In this document: positions 48,581 to 57,695 of the stretch, one piece after another | Layout: each line of letters starts with the position of its first letter | Numbering within the stretch: position 1 is the stretch's first letter | Origin: an uncultured Erythrobacter sp. | GTDB lineage: Bacteria; Pseudomonadota; Alphaproteobacteria; Sphingomonadales; Sphingomonadaceae | DNA length: 64,000 nt | Direction: 5' to 3' | Assembly: GCA_947488755.1 (NCBI GenBank) | Contig: CANLAD010000001.1 | Location: 696,247 to 760,246, forward strand | The notes under the pieces: generated by a model | Told to the model about the DNA's origin: nothing | The model's database searches: none | Seen by the model: the letters and a program-made list of their open reading frames with translations, nothing else | Made by a program: the position numbers and the translations under genes

Positions 48581-50011
48581 GTGGGGGCGGCAGGCAGAAT
48601 TCTGCTCGTCGAGGATGACGGCGCAATCGCGACTGTGATGACCGCGGCCCTTAGCGATGAAGGATTCGTGGTAGAGCGGTGCGCTGCGATCGCTGAACGC
48701 GATGCGAAACTGGCAGCCGAAACCTTCGATGCGATGGTGACGGATGTCGTATTGTCCGACGGCGATGGATTGGCGAGCCTCGACCAAGTGCGCGAGGCTG
48801 CACCTGCAATGCCGGTGATCGTGCTTTCTGCGCAAAACACGCTCGACACCGCGATCCGAGCCAGCGACAGCGCCGCTTTCGAGTATTTTCCAAAGCCCTT
48901 CGATCTTGACGAACTGGTGCGCGCGGTGCGCCAGGCCATCGGTCCGCGAGATACTGGCAGCGCCGTTCAAGATAGCGAAGAGCCGGGGGATTCCATGCCC
49001 CTGATCGGGCGTAGCCCCGAAATGCAGCGCGTGTACCGCATGATTTCCAGGGTGCTGCGGAATGATTTGACGGTGCTGCTGACCGGCGAAAGCGGCACGG
49101 GCAAGGAACTTGTTGCAGAAGCGATCCACGAACTCGGCGATCGGCGTACCGGGCCGTTCATTGCCGTGAACAGCGCCGCGATTCCTTCTGAATTGATTGA
49201 AAGTGAATTGTTCGGGCACGAGCAAGGTGCTTTTACCGGCGCGGTCGCACAGGCGATCGGCAAATTTGAACAGGCGAATGGGGGCACTCTCTTCCTCGAC
49301 GAGATTGGAGACATGCCACCCGAAGCGCAGACGCGGTTGCTGCGAGCGCTCCAGGCCGGGAGTATTCGCCGCGTAGGCGGGCGCAGCGACATTGCGGTCG
49401 ATGTGCGCATAATTGCCGCAACCAATCGCGATCTTGGTCCGATGATCGCGTCCGGCCAGTTTCGTGAAGACCTGTTCTATCGTCTCAATGTCGTGCCCAT
49501 CGAATTGCCCCCATTGCGCGAACGCCGGGGCGATATCGCGACGCTGGTACGGCATTTTCTCGCTGAGGCGGCGAACGAGGGTTTGCCTCAGCGCACGCTG
49601 ACGGACGACGCGATCGAAGCGCTTGAGCAGATGCGGTGGCGCGGTAATGTGCGTGAGCTGCGCAACGTGATCTTCCGCCTCGTTCTCATGGCGCGCGAGG
49701 ACGCAATCGATGCAACTTGCGTGTCGGATGTCCTGAGTGAGGGCGACGCGGGCTGGGACAGGACCGGTATGGCGCGCGAGGGTTTCGGCGCCGCGCTCGA
49801 CCATTGGCTCGCTGCAGAAAATCCAGCGCCCGGAACGCTCTATCCCCAAGCGATAGCAGCGTTTGAGAAACCACTGCTCGAACACGCTTTGTCCAAGACC
49901 GGAGGCAATCAGCTGCGCGCTGCGAAATTGCTCGGCATCAATCGCAACACTTTGCGCAAGCGGATTGGGGAGCTTGGGATCGAACCCCATCGCTTTGCAA
50001 AACCGGTTTGA
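48581..50011 (+). CDS. ntrC: Nitrogen regulation response regulator NtrC
   Basis: Sigma-54 activator: receiver domain with Asp55 (VTDVVLSDGDG) and the Lys of YFPKPFD, AAA+ domain with GESGTGKE and the sigma-54-contacting GAFTGA loop (HEQGAFTGA), and a C-terminal Fis-type helix (AAKLLGINRNTLRKRI). I prefer GTG 48581, which has AGAGG seven bases upstream; ATG 48557, inside ntrB, has none. Length 476 residues from the GTG. Confidence 0.94.
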   Translation: MGAAGRILLVEDDGAIATVMTAALSDEGFVVERCAAIAERDAKLAAETFDAMVTDVVLSDGDGLASLDQVREAAPAMPVIVLSAQNTLDTAIRASDSAAFEYFPKPFDLDELVRAVRQAIGPRDTGSAVQDSEEPGDSMPLIGRSPEMQRVYRMISRVLRNDLTVLLTGESGTGKELVAEAIHELGDRRTGPFIAVNSAAIPSELIESELFGHEQGAFTGAVAQAIGKFEQANGGTLFLDEIGDMPPEAQTRLLRALQAGSIRRVGGRSDIAVDVRIIAATNRDLGPMIASGQFREDLFYRLNVVPIELPPLRERRGDIATLVRHFLAEAANEGLPQRTLTDDAIEALEQMRWRGNVRELRNVIFRLVLMAREDAIDATCVSDVLSEGDAGWDRTGMAREGFGAALDHWLAAENPAPGTLYPQAIAAFEKPLLEHALSKTGGNQLRAAKLLGINRNTLRKRIGELGIEPHRFAKPV

Positions 50012-50081
50012 CGCAGATTGTGCGGAGAATCCGCACTTTTCCCTTGCACCATGGCAACACCGGCGTTGTAATCATGCAACG

Positions 50082-52355
50082 ATGGAAGGCTCGGTAGCAG
50101 ACAGGATGCAGGTCCCCGGTGCGCGAGCCGATCGGAGCCCCGCGCGACCGCGCAATGCGCCGCGCTGGTGGCGGCGCTTCGTGGTCGCATCGCGGCGCGC
50201 CAACGTTTTCCGCGCGCTTGAAGTGTTGTCGCTGATCGGTGTGATCGTTGCGCTTATCACCAACTACCTCGCTTATTCCGAACAGCCGGAGGAAGCAGGC
50301 GCGCTGCCGTCACTGCAGGTTTCGCTGCTGCTTGTCGCGGTCCTCGTCCCCGCGATGGCGCTGCTGGTTCTGATCGGAAGACGGCTTGCCCTGCGCCGCG
50401 CTGCTGGCAGCACCGCGCGGCTGCACGTGCGGCTTGTGTTCTTCTTCTCGATAGTGGCTGCGATCCCGACCCTGCTGGTGTCCGGGTTCGCTGCGTTTCT
50501 GTTTCAGACCGGTGTCGCATTCTGGTTTTCGGACGAATCACGCGGGCTCATGGATAACGCGAACGAGCTGGCCCAAAGCTATTACGACGCCAATCAGCGC
50601 GATGTTGAACAAAACACCATTACGATGGCCGTGGACATGCGCGAGATTCTCCAGCGTTTTCCAATCACGGATCCCGCCTTTCCCGACTTCTACCTATATC
50701 AGGCACAGGGCCGCGAAATATCCGAAAGCGTCATCCTGCAGCGCCTCGAAGATGACACCTTGCGCACCGCGGTTGCGCTCAACCTGCTAGAAGGCAACGA
50801 CCCTGTCTCGTTCAGCGAAAGCGCGCTTCAGCAGCTTGATGACGGTGAACTGGTCGTGGTCGAGGGAAGTGCCCAGCGCATTGCCGCGGTGGTGCCGATC
50901 GATCGCGATGCCGGCATTTACCTCTACAACGCGCGCACGACGGAAGAGTCCATGTTCAACGCCTGGGAGCGGGCGCAATCGATTTCGACCGCCTATGAGA
51001 CGCTGACACGTGAAGCGCGCACGCTTCAATTGCGCTTCAACATCGCGCTTGTCGCGGTAAGTCTGTTGCTGGTGGGGCTCGCCGTCTGGTTCGCGCTGCG
51101 CTTTGCTGACCGTCAGGTCGAACCGCTCACCGACCTTGTCGGCGCGGCACGCAAGGTGGGGCAGGGCAACTTCTCCCTGCGGGTCGATGGGAGGACCGGC
51201 GCTGATGAAATCGGGCTGCTCAACCGGGCCTTCAACCGCATGACGGCACAACTTGAGAAGCAGACCGATGCGCTGGTCAGCGCCAATCGCCAGATCGACG
51301 ATCGCCGCGCGTTTATGGAGGCGGTGCTCGAGTCGGTGACCGCGGGGATTATCTCGGTCGACACGGCGGGGCGGGTGCGCTTGATGAATGGTTCCGCGCA
51401 TGCGCTTTTGTCGGCGCAGGATGGCGATGAGGCCGGGGAGGATCTGACGGGCCAATCGCTCGACGAGCTATCGCCGGAAATTTGGCAGATGCTGCAGGAG
51501 GGCAAATCTCGCGCGATCGTCAGTCACGAGAAAGGCGCAGATTTGCTGACACTGGCGGTTAAGGCGGCGCCGGGAATGGATGGTCACGTGGTCACGTTTG
51601 AAGACATCACCCGTCAGTTGCTCGACCAGCGACAGGCCGCGTGGTCCGACGTTGCCCGGCGGATCGCGCATGAGATCAAGAACCCGCTCACGCCGATCCA
51701 GCTCGCGACCGAGCGTCTCAAGCGCCGTTATCGCAAACAGGTGGACGAGGGTGAGGATGCGGAATTGTTCGACGAACTCACCAGCACCATCGTGCGACAG
51801 GTCGGTGACCTGCGTAAAATGGTCGATGAGTTTTCCTCGTTCGCTCGTTTGCCCAAGCCCGTGTTCCGCAGTGAGGACGCACTCGATCTCGTGCGGCAGG
51901 CGGTATTTCTGCAAGAAGTCGCGCACCCGGCGATCGCATTCTCGGTTTCCGCAGAGGAGCTTTCCGACCGTCTCATCCGCTGCGATCGCCACCAGGTGGG
52001 TCAGGCGATGACCAACGTACTTAAAAACGCCGTCGAGGCGGTCGAGGCAGAGGGGGCGAGGCGCGCGGAGGATTATCGCGGTCGCGTGACCGTCACGCTG
52101 AAAGCCGATGTCGGGTGTATCGCCGTAACGGTCGAAGATAACGGTGTTGGTCTTCCCAGCGATCGTGAGCGCATCGTAGAACCTTACGTGACCACCCGCG
52201 AGAAAGGGACAGGACTAGGCCTCGCAATCGTGAACAAGATCATTGACGAGCATGGTGGCGATATGAGCTTTGCCAGCGAACCGGGAGGCGGCACCTGTGT
52301 GACCCTGCGTTTCGCCCGCGAGCCTGAGGCCGCGATGGAGATACTCGGCCGATGA
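50082..52355 (+). CDS. ntrY: Sensor histidine kinase NtrY
   Basis: 757 residues from ATG 50082. Membrane helices near 50-70, 80-105 and 120-145 precede an extracytoplasmic sensor region, then another helix (about 320-345), HAMP, PAS and HisKA with His530 in IAHEIKNPLTPIQ, and HATPase_c with NVLKNAVEAV, DNGVGLP and GTGLGLAI. NtrY partners NtrX and responds in some alphaproteobacteria to redox or nitrogen status. ATG 50106 is an alternative start. It is 70 bases after ntrC. Confidence 0.93.
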   Translation: MEGSVADRMQVPGARADRSPARPRNAPRWWRRFVVASRRANVFRALEVLSLIGVIVALITNYLAYSEQPEEAGALPSLQVSLLLVAVLVPAMALLVLIGRRLALRRAAGSTARLHVRLVFFFSIVAAIPTLLVSGFAAFLFQTGVAFWFSDESRGLMDNANELAQSYYDANQRDVEQNTITMAVDMREILQRFPITDPAFPDFYLYQAQGREISESVILQRLEDDTLRTAVALNLLEGNDPVSFSESALQQLDDGELVVVEGSAQRIAAVVPIDRDAGIYLYNARTTEESMFNAWERAQSISTAYETLTREARTLQLRFNIALVAVSLLLVGLAVWFALRFADRQVEPLTDLVGAARKVGQGNFSLRVDGRTGADEIGLLNRAFNRMTAQLEKQTDALVSANRQIDDRRAFMEAVLESVTAGIISVDTAGRVRLMNGSAHALLSAQDGDEAGEDLTGQSLDELSPEIWQMLQEGKSRAIVSHEKGADLLTLAVKAAPGMDGHVVTFEDITRQLLDQRQAAWSDVARRIAHEIKNPLTPIQLATERLKRRYRKQVDEGEDAELFDELTSTIVRQVGDLRKMVDEFSSFARLPKPVFRSEDALDLVRQAVFLQEVAHPAIAFSVSAEELSDRLIRCDRHQVGQAMTNVLKNAVEAVEAEGARRAEDYRGRVTVTLKADVGCIAVTVEDNGVGLPSDRERIVEPYVTTREKGTGLGLAIVNKIIDEHGGDMSFASEPGGGTCVTLRFAREPEAAMEILGR

Positions 52356-52430
52356 CCGCCTCCAGTTTCCCCGCACAGCGTGTCTGTGCCCAATCGCAAT
52401 TCTTGAAATTCCATGGGAAGGAGGGCCGCG

Positions 52431-53819
52431 ATGGCGCTTGAAATCCTGATTGTCGACGACGAGCGCGACATCCGTGAACTGGTCGCGGGCGTGCTCGGAG
52501 ATGAAGGTTACGAATGCCGAACAGCCGCCGATTCCGCGAGCGCGCTTGAAGCCATAGATGAGCGTCGGCCCAGCCTCGTGCTGCTTGATGTGTGGCTGCA
52601 CGGCAGCGATATGGATGGGCTCGAAACCCTCGATGCGATCAAGGTTCGCGAGCCGGACCTGCCCGTCATCATCTTTTCGGGCCATGGCAATATCGACACC
52701 GCCGTATCTGCCGTGTCTCGCGGCGCGATGGACTTCATCGAAAAGCCTTTCGAGGCCGAGCGGCTGTTACTGCTGGTCGAACGGGCAACGGAAACCGAAC
52801 GGCTCCGGCGCGAGAATACGCGACTGCGCGATTCGAGCTGGAGCAGCGGTGACTTCACCGGCAATTCCTCAGCCATCAACACGGTGCGCGCGACACTCAA
52901 GCGAGTGGCCAATACGGGCAGCCGCGTTCTGATCTCAGGCCCGGCGGGGGCCGGAAAGGAAGTCGCGGCGCGAATGCTCCATGCATGGAGCAATCGGCCC
53001 GACGGTGCCTTCGTTCTCGTCAATTCGGCGCGGATCACACCTGAGCGTTTCGAGCAGGAACTGTTCGGTGAAGAAGTGGACGGCAAGCAGGTGCGCCAGG
53101 GCCTGCTCGAAACAGCTGATGGTGGCACGCTCTACCTCGATGAAGTCGCCGATATGCCGCTGTCCACGCAGGCGCGGATTTTGCGCGTTTTGACCGAGCA
53201 GAGCTTTGTGCGGGTCGGCGGCACTCGGCAGATCGGGGTCGATGTCCGGGTCGTTTCATCCACGACACGCGATCTTACGGTGGAAATGGAGGAGAAACGT
53301 TTCCGCGAAGACCTGTTCTATCGATTGAACGTGGTGCCGGTCACGATCCCCTCGCTCGCCGACAGGCGCGATGACATTCCCGCTCTCGCTGAACATTTCT
53401 TCACGCGATATTCGACCGATCAGGGCATTCCGCCGCCCGAGGTTTCTCAGGAGGCTATGGCCGCCTTGCAAGCTTATGACTGGCCCGGAAATGTGCGCCA
53501 GCTGCGAAACGTCATCGAGCGAACGATCATCATGGCCCCGCGCGACCGGTTGACGGTGGTCGAACCTGACATGATTCCATCGGAGATTACCGGCGGGCGG
53601 CTCACCGCATCGGGGGAGGGGCTGTCATCGATGATGGGCGTGCCGCTGCGCGAGGCGCGCGAAAGTTTCGAGCGAGAATATCTGACCATCCAGATCCGCC
53701 GTTTTTCGGGAAATATCTCGAAAACCGCGACCTTTATCGGCATGGAAAGATCGGCATTGCACCGTAAGCTGAAGCTGCTCGGCATGGCGGAGCGCCGCGT
53801 CGGACAACGCAAGGAGTGA
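52431..53819 (+). CDS. ntrX: Response regulator NtrX, without a GAFTGA loop
   Basis: 462 residues; GGAAGGAGGG stands before the ATG. Receiver domain with Asp53 (LLDVWL) and Lys105 (EKPF); AAA+ domain with Walker A GPAGAGKE (170-177) and LYLDEVADMP; C-terminal Fis helix (KTATFIGMERSALHRKLKLL). The region that reads GAFTGA in sigma-54 activators reads EEVDGKQVRQG here (about 214-224), so the protein cannot contact sigma-54 in the usual way and may regulate sigma-70 promoters. Confidence 0.94.
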   Translation: MALEILIVDDERDIRELVAGVLGDEGYECRTAADSASALEAIDERRPSLVLLDVWLHGSDMDGLETLDAIKVREPDLPVIIFSGHGNIDTAVSAVSRGAMDFIEKPFEAERLLLLVERATETERLRRENTRLRDSSWSSGDFTGNSSAINTVRATLKRVANTGSRVLISGPAGAGKEVAARMLHAWSNRPDGAFVLVNSARITPERFEQELFGEEVDGKQVRQGLLETADGGTLYLDEVADMPLSTQARILRVLTEQSFVRVGGTRQIGVDVRVVSSTTRDLTVEMEEKRFREDLFYRLNVVPVTIPSLADRRDDIPALAEHFFTRYSTDQGIPPPEVSQEAMAALQAYDWPGNVRQLRNVIERTIIMAPRDRLTVVEPDMIPSEITGGRLTASGEGLSSMMGVPLREARESFEREYLTIQIRRFSGNISKTATFIGMERSALHRKLKLLGMAERRVGQRKE

Positions 53820-53832
53820 GCGCCACTTCGAT

Positions 53833-53864
53833 CCGCCATCGGGTTCTGTGAAGTCCCGTGGCGG
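53833..53864 (+). terminator. Hairpin between ntrX and hfq
   Basis: CCGCCA-T-CGGG pairs with CCCG-TGGCGG around an 11-base loop, followed by TCTTTG. The stem is strong but the T run is short, so it may attenuate rather than end transcription from ntrX toward hfq. Confidence 0.5.
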
Positions 53865-53992
53865 TCTTTGCCCATTGCGCAATGCAGCATAGACCGGCAT
53901 TGTGCCTCTTGGTGATGCGTCTCACGGGGTCGCGGACACATCGCCGCGCCTGCGGATCGCAATGGCGACCGCCAACAACCAGGAGCATGCAA

Positions 53993-54577
53993 ATGTCCAG
54001 TGGCCGAACGCTTTCGATGCGCCCCAAATCCAATGATGCCGAAGACGCGCCCGAAACCGGCAAAGCTAGTCCAGCACCGGGGAAGGGTGGCAATTTGCAG
54101 GACGCTTTCCTCAACCTGCTCCGGAAAAATCGAACCCCGGTAACGATGTTCCTGGTCAAGGGTGTGAAGCTGCAGGGGATCGTGACCTGGTTTGACAATT
54201 TCTCGATCCTGTTGCGGCGCGACGGGCAGTCACAGCTGGTCTACAAGCACGCGATTTCCACCATCATGCCGTCCGGCGCGATTGATCCCGACCAATTCGG
54301 CAGCACCGCAGGCGGCGCAAAACACCGCGCCCTCCAGGACGTATTTCTCAGCCGGGTGAGGGAGGCCGGGGTGCAGGTCACCATGTTCCTCGTAAATGGA
54401 GTCATGCTGCAGGGACGGATCGCGGCGTTTGACCTGTTTTGCATGCTCCTGGAGCGTGACGGCGCTGTGCAACTTGCCTACAAACATGCGGTTTCGACGA
54501 TCCAGCCGGCTTCCCACGTTGACCTGACCGGCGAAGCGGACGATGCGGACGAAACCGGCGGCGAGATCGACAACTGA
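53993..54577 (+). CDS. hfq: Tandem-domain RNA chaperone Hfq
   Basis: 194 residues, about twice the usual Hfq length, because two Sm domains are joined. Domain 1 (34-93) has LQDAFLN, the rim motif [19 protein letters not shown] and YKHAISTI; domain 2 (113-172) has [11 protein letters not shown] in place of the rim, [15 protein letters not shown] and YKHAVSTI. A 30-residue disordered start and an acidic tail flank them. Hfq pairs small RNAs with mRNAs; a ring of three such chains would mimic a hexamer. AGGAG is seven bases before the ATG at 53993, which decides that start over ATG 53987. Confidence 0.93.
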   Translation: MSSGRTLSMRPKSNDAEDAPETGKASPAPGKGGNLQDAFLNLLRKNRTPVTMFLVKGVKLQGIVTWFDNFSILLRRDGQSQLVYKHAISTIMPSGAIDPDQFGSTAGGAKHRALQDVFLSRVREAGVQVTMFLVNGVMLQGRIAAFDLFCMLLERDGAVQLAYKHAVSTIQPASHVDLTGEADDADETGGEIDN

Positions 54578-54594
54578 GTTTCGATAGTGACCTG

Positions 54595-55893
54595 ATGGAC
54601 GAAGTGACCCGCGGCGCGCGGGCGCTGGTGCTGTGCCCGGATATCAGACGGTTCACTTACGATCTTGATGCGCAAGACCGCCTTGCCGAGGCGGAAGGGC
54701 TCGCCCTGGCGATCGGCGTGAAGATCGAGCATTCCGCCATCCTGCCGATCCGGCAGATGCAGCCCAACACGCTGTTCGGGTCGGGCCAGGTCGAGAATAT
54801 CGCGACGTGGTGCGAGCAATATGATTGCGAGCTGGTCATCGTCGATGGCGCGCTGACCCCGATCCAGCAGCGCAATCTCGAAGATCGGCTGAAGCGCAAG
54901 GTGATCGATCGCACCGGCCTGATCCTCGAAATCTTCGGCGAACGCGCTGCGACGGCTGAGGGGCGGCTTCAGGTCGAACTGGCGCACCTCGACTATCAGC
55001 AGAGCCGCCTAGTCCGCAGTTGGACTCACCTTGAGCGTCAGCGCGGTGGCTTCGGGTTTCTCGGTGGTCCGGGTGAAACGCAGATCGAGGCCGACCGACG
55101 CATGATTGGGCAGCGTATGGCGCGGCTCGGGCGCGAACTCGAACAAGTGCGCAAGACCCGCACCCTGCACCGCGAAAGGCGGGGGAGGGCGCCGTGGCCG
55201 GTCATTGCGCTGGTCGGTTATACCAATGCCGGCAAGTCGACGCTGTTCAACCGTCTGACCGGCGCCGACGTCATGGCCGAAGACCTGCTCTTCGCAACGC
55301 TCGACCCCACGATGCGCGCGATCAGCCTGGCAGGCGTCGAAAAAGCGATCCTGTCGGACACGGTTGGTTTCATTTCGGACCTGCCGACCCAGCTCGTCGC
55401 CGCATTTCGCGCCACTTTGGAGGAGGTGACAGCAGCGGACATCATCTGCCACGTCCGCGATATGGCCAATCCGGCTCATGCGGAGCAGAAGAAGCAAGTG
55501 ATGGAAGTGCTTGCCGATCTCGGTGTGGTCGATGGGGAAACCGGAGAGAGCGAGATCCCGATCCTCGAGGTCTGGAACAAAGCTGACCTTCTGGGCGAAG
55601 AGCGACTGGAAGAATTGCGCGAGGCTGCAGCGGTGCAGGGTGCGGTGGTCATGTCCGCACATAACGGCACCGGGATCGAGGACTTCGAACGGCGGGTCGC
55701 AGAAATGCTGACGGCCAAGGCGCGAGAGGTCACGATTACCATTCCCGCCAGCGACGGGCGGCGAATTGCGTGGCTACACGCGCATGGTGATGTTCTTACA
55801 GATGAGGAAGAGGCTGATGGCGAGGAAGGGCCGAAGCGCAAACTGACTGTGCGTCTCAACCCTAAGGAGCTGGGTCAATATTCGACGTTATAG
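54595..55893 (+). CDS. hflX: GTPase HflX
   Basis: A ribosome-associated GTPase that splits stalled or heat-damaged 70S particles. 432 residues: the HflX N-terminal domain with IRQMQPNTLFGSGQVE, the coiled coil ending at GFGFLGGPGETQIEADRR, and the G domain with GYTNAGKS (G1), DTVGF (G3) and NKAD (G4). It follows hfq by 17 bases, the order widely seen in proteobacteria. The C-terminal HflX domain is about 60 residues. Confidence 0.96.
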   Translation: MDEVTRGARALVLCPDIRRFTYDLDAQDRLAEAEGLALAIGVKIEHSAILPIRQMQPNTLFGSGQVENIATWCEQYDCELVIVDGALTPIQQRNLEDRLKRKVIDRTGLILEIFGERAATAEGRLQVELAHLDYQQSRLVRSWTHLERQRGGFGFLGGPGETQIEADRRMIGQRMARLGRELEQVRKTRTLHRERRGRAPWPVIALVGYTNAGKSTLFNRLTGADVMAEDLLFATLDPTMRAISLAGVEKAILSDTVGFISDLPTQLVAAFRATLEEVTAADIICHVRDMANPAHAEQKKQVMEVLADLGVVDGETGESEIPILEVWNKADLLGEERLEELREAAAVQGAVVMSAHNGTGIEDFERRVAEMLTAKAREVTITIPASDGRRIAWLHAHGDVLTDEEEADGEEGPKRKLTVRLNPKELGQYSTL

Positions 55894-55909
55894 GTTTGAT
55901 ATGGTGTAA

Positions 55910-56677
55910 TTATTCCGCTCGCTTGACTTGCTGCCACCGGTTCTCCTGCTCTTCGAGCGAGAGCGTCGGGAAACTCTCACCGGCATCCTCTTCCATGGCG
56001 CGAAAGCGGCGTTCGAACTTCGCATTGGCCGCGCGAAGAGCGTCTTCAGCGCTGACACCATGTTTGCGCACAAAGTTAACTGCCGCGAACAGCAGATCGC
56101 CGGCTTCCTCGACCTTCGCCGCTTCGCAGGTTGCGCCTTCAAGCTCCTCGATTTCCTCGAATATCTTCGATTTGGCGCCTTCAGGATCGGGCCAGTCAAA
56201 TCCGGTGCGCGCCGCGCGTTTCTGCAGCTTTTGGGCGCGCATCAATGCTGGCAGCGCGAGAGCCACTCCGTCGAGCGCGCCGGTTGCGCCTTTCTCCGCG
56301 CGCTCGGCTTCCTTGAGCGCTTCCCAGCGCGCTTCGCCCATCGTGCCGCTCTGCGATCCGAAGATATGCGGATGGCGCGTTTGCATTTTCTCAGAGATCG
56401 AGGCGGCAACGTCCTCGAAGGCGAAGTGTCCAGCTTCCTCGGCCATCCGGCTGTGGAACACGACCTGGAACAGCAGGTCGCCGAGCTCGTCCTTGAGGTC
56501 GTGCATGTTGGAGCGCTGGATGGCGTCCGCGACCTCGTAGGCCTCTTCGATCGTGTATGGCGCGATGCTGGAGAAGTCTTGCGCGCGGTCCCATTCACAC
56601 CCGCTGACCGGATCACGCAGTCGCGCCATGATCGAGAGCAGCCGTTCGATGGGGTACTGGTTGCCGCGTTCTTTCAA
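55910..56677 (-). CDS. mazG: Nucleoside triphosphate pyrophosphohydrolase MazG
   Basis: Hydrolyses NTPs to NMPs and pyrophosphate, cleansing the pool and lowering ppGpp in some species. 255 residues with two MazG folds: DPVSGCEWDRAQDF, EEAYEVADAI, and DELGDLLFQVVFHSRMAEE in the first, and EEIEELEG and EEAGDLLFAAVNFVRKHG in the second. The TTG start at 56677 has AGGAG ten bases upstream. Convergent with hflX across 16 bases, preceded by an AT-rich palindrome. Confidence 0.94.
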   Translation of the reverse strand: MKERGNQYPIERLLSIMARLRDPVSGCEWDRAQDFSSIAPYTIEEAYEVADAIQRSNMHDLKDELGDLLFQVVFHSRMAEEAGHFAFEDVAASISEKMQTRHPHIFGSQSGTMGEARWEALKEAERAEKGATGALDGVALALPALMRAQKLQKRAARTGFDWPDPEGAKSKIFEEIEELEGATCEAAKVEEAGDLLFAAVNFVRKHGVSAEDALRAANAKFERRFRAMEEDAGESFPTLSLEEQENRWQQVKRAE

Positions 56678-56703
56678 ATCGAAGGTGCTCCTGTCTCAAT
56701 ACG

Positions 56704-56717
56704 ATAATATATATTAT
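56704..56717. repeat. AT-only perfect palindrome upstream of mazG
   Basis: ATAATATATATTAT is a perfect 14-base inverted repeat lying in the most AT-rich stretch I noticed here (about 56699-56733), 27 bases upstream of the mazG start. Possibly a promoter element or a protein-binding site. Confidence 0.5.
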
Positions 56718-56733
56718 GTAAAATATACGACGA

Positions 56734-56916
56734 TCAGCCTGGCAGTTGCGCACCGAACAGATCGGCTAGCAGGAACAGCCCGCCAAAGATCGCCAGCCAG
56801 ACCAGGCCGAGCTGCGCCATCTTGCCCCAACCCAGCCGGAAACTGGCAAGCGCGCTGCCAGCCAGCACCAGCCAGCCGATCAGTAGAACGATAGAGAGCA
56901 ACGCGCCTTCATTCAT
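56734..56916 (-). CDS. Small two-helix membrane protein
   Basis: 60 residues made of two membrane segments (about 6-26 and 33-53) joined by a short basic loop (RLGWGKM). I do not recognise a family. The start overlaps the stop of the MBL-fold gene (ATGA), the coupling pattern used by its neighbours, which supports it as a real gene. It ends 56 bases before mazG. Confidence 0.65.
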   Translation of the reverse strand: MNEGALLSIVLLIGWLVLAGSALASFRLGWGKMAQLGLVWLAIFGGLFLLADLFGAQLPG

Positions 56917-57695
56917 GCGGTCATCTCCAATCCATCATAACCCACAATGACATTCGCCGGGACTTCGCTGACGAGCGTACGATAATCCATGCTCTTGTCG
57001 AGGTGGCTGAGCACGACCTGTGATGCGTCGCACCGCTCGGCCAGATCGAGCGCCATTGCAAGATGCGCATGGGTCGGATGCGGATCGCGTCGCAGACAAT
57101 CGCTCACGAGGATATCGACACCGTCAAACAGCTCGACCATCTCATCTGAAATACTGCTGAAATCAGTGGCATAGGCAATGGACTTGCCATCCGACTCAAA
57201 GCGGTATGCGGTCGTTTCCCCGCTGCCATGTTCCATCTGGCACCATTCAACCCCAAACCCTGCGACAATCTTGAGCCTGTCCAACGTGTCCAGACTGACG
57301 ATCGTGGGATAGCCATCCTGCCCGGCAAAGACATACCCGAACCGTTGCCGGAGGCGGCGTACAGTCTCTGTCGAGGCGAAGCCTGGTATCGGACCCCCGC
57401 GGCCATAGCGCAGGACGCGCAGATCATCGATACCATGGCAGTGATCGGCATGGTCGTGGGTCCAGAAAACGCCGTCGATCCGGTCGATGCGATTGGCGAG
57501 CAATTGCGCCCGGCAATCGGACGACGTGTCGACCAGCAGGCGTTTGCCCTCCTCGCTTTCGACCAAGATCGATACGCGTGAGCGGCGGTTGCGCGGTTCG
57601 TCAGGGTCGCAATCGCCCCAGTCGCCCGCGCCATCCTCGCCCCCGACGCGTGGCACGCCGGTCGAGGTGCCCGAACCCAGCATGATGAGTTTCAC
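56913..57695 (-). CDS. MBL-fold metallo-hydrolase (PhnP/RNase Z-like)
   Basis: 260 residues with the two-metal motif HDHADHCHG (HxHxDH), preceded by GSGTSTGVPRVG and a conserved CDPDEPRNRRSRVSI-type stretch that identifies the PhnP-like branch. Related enzymes cleave cyclic phosphodiesters or act on small phosphonate intermediates; the substrate is not assignable. The start overlaps the tatD stop (ATGA). Confidence 0.88.
   Translation of the reverse strand: MKLIMLGSGTSTGVPRVGGEDGAGDWGDCDPDEPRNRRSRVSILVESEEGKRLLVDTSSDCRAQLLANRIDRIDGVFWTHDHADHCHGIDDLRVLRYGRGGPIPGFASTETVRRLRQRFGYVFAGQDGYPTIVSLDTLDRLKIVAGFGVEWCQMEHGSGETTAYRFESDGKSIAYATDFSSISDEMVELFDGVDILVSDCLRRDPHPTHAHLAMALDLAERCDASQVVLSHLDKSMDYRTLVSEVPANVIVGYDGLEMTA

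Noticed and set aside
50051..50072. A TGGCA-N-TTG pattern before ntrY resembling a sigma-54 promoter.
   Set aside because: The spacing between GG and the required GC is wrong: GT stands in the -12 position. It does not fit the TGGCAC-N5-TTGC rule.
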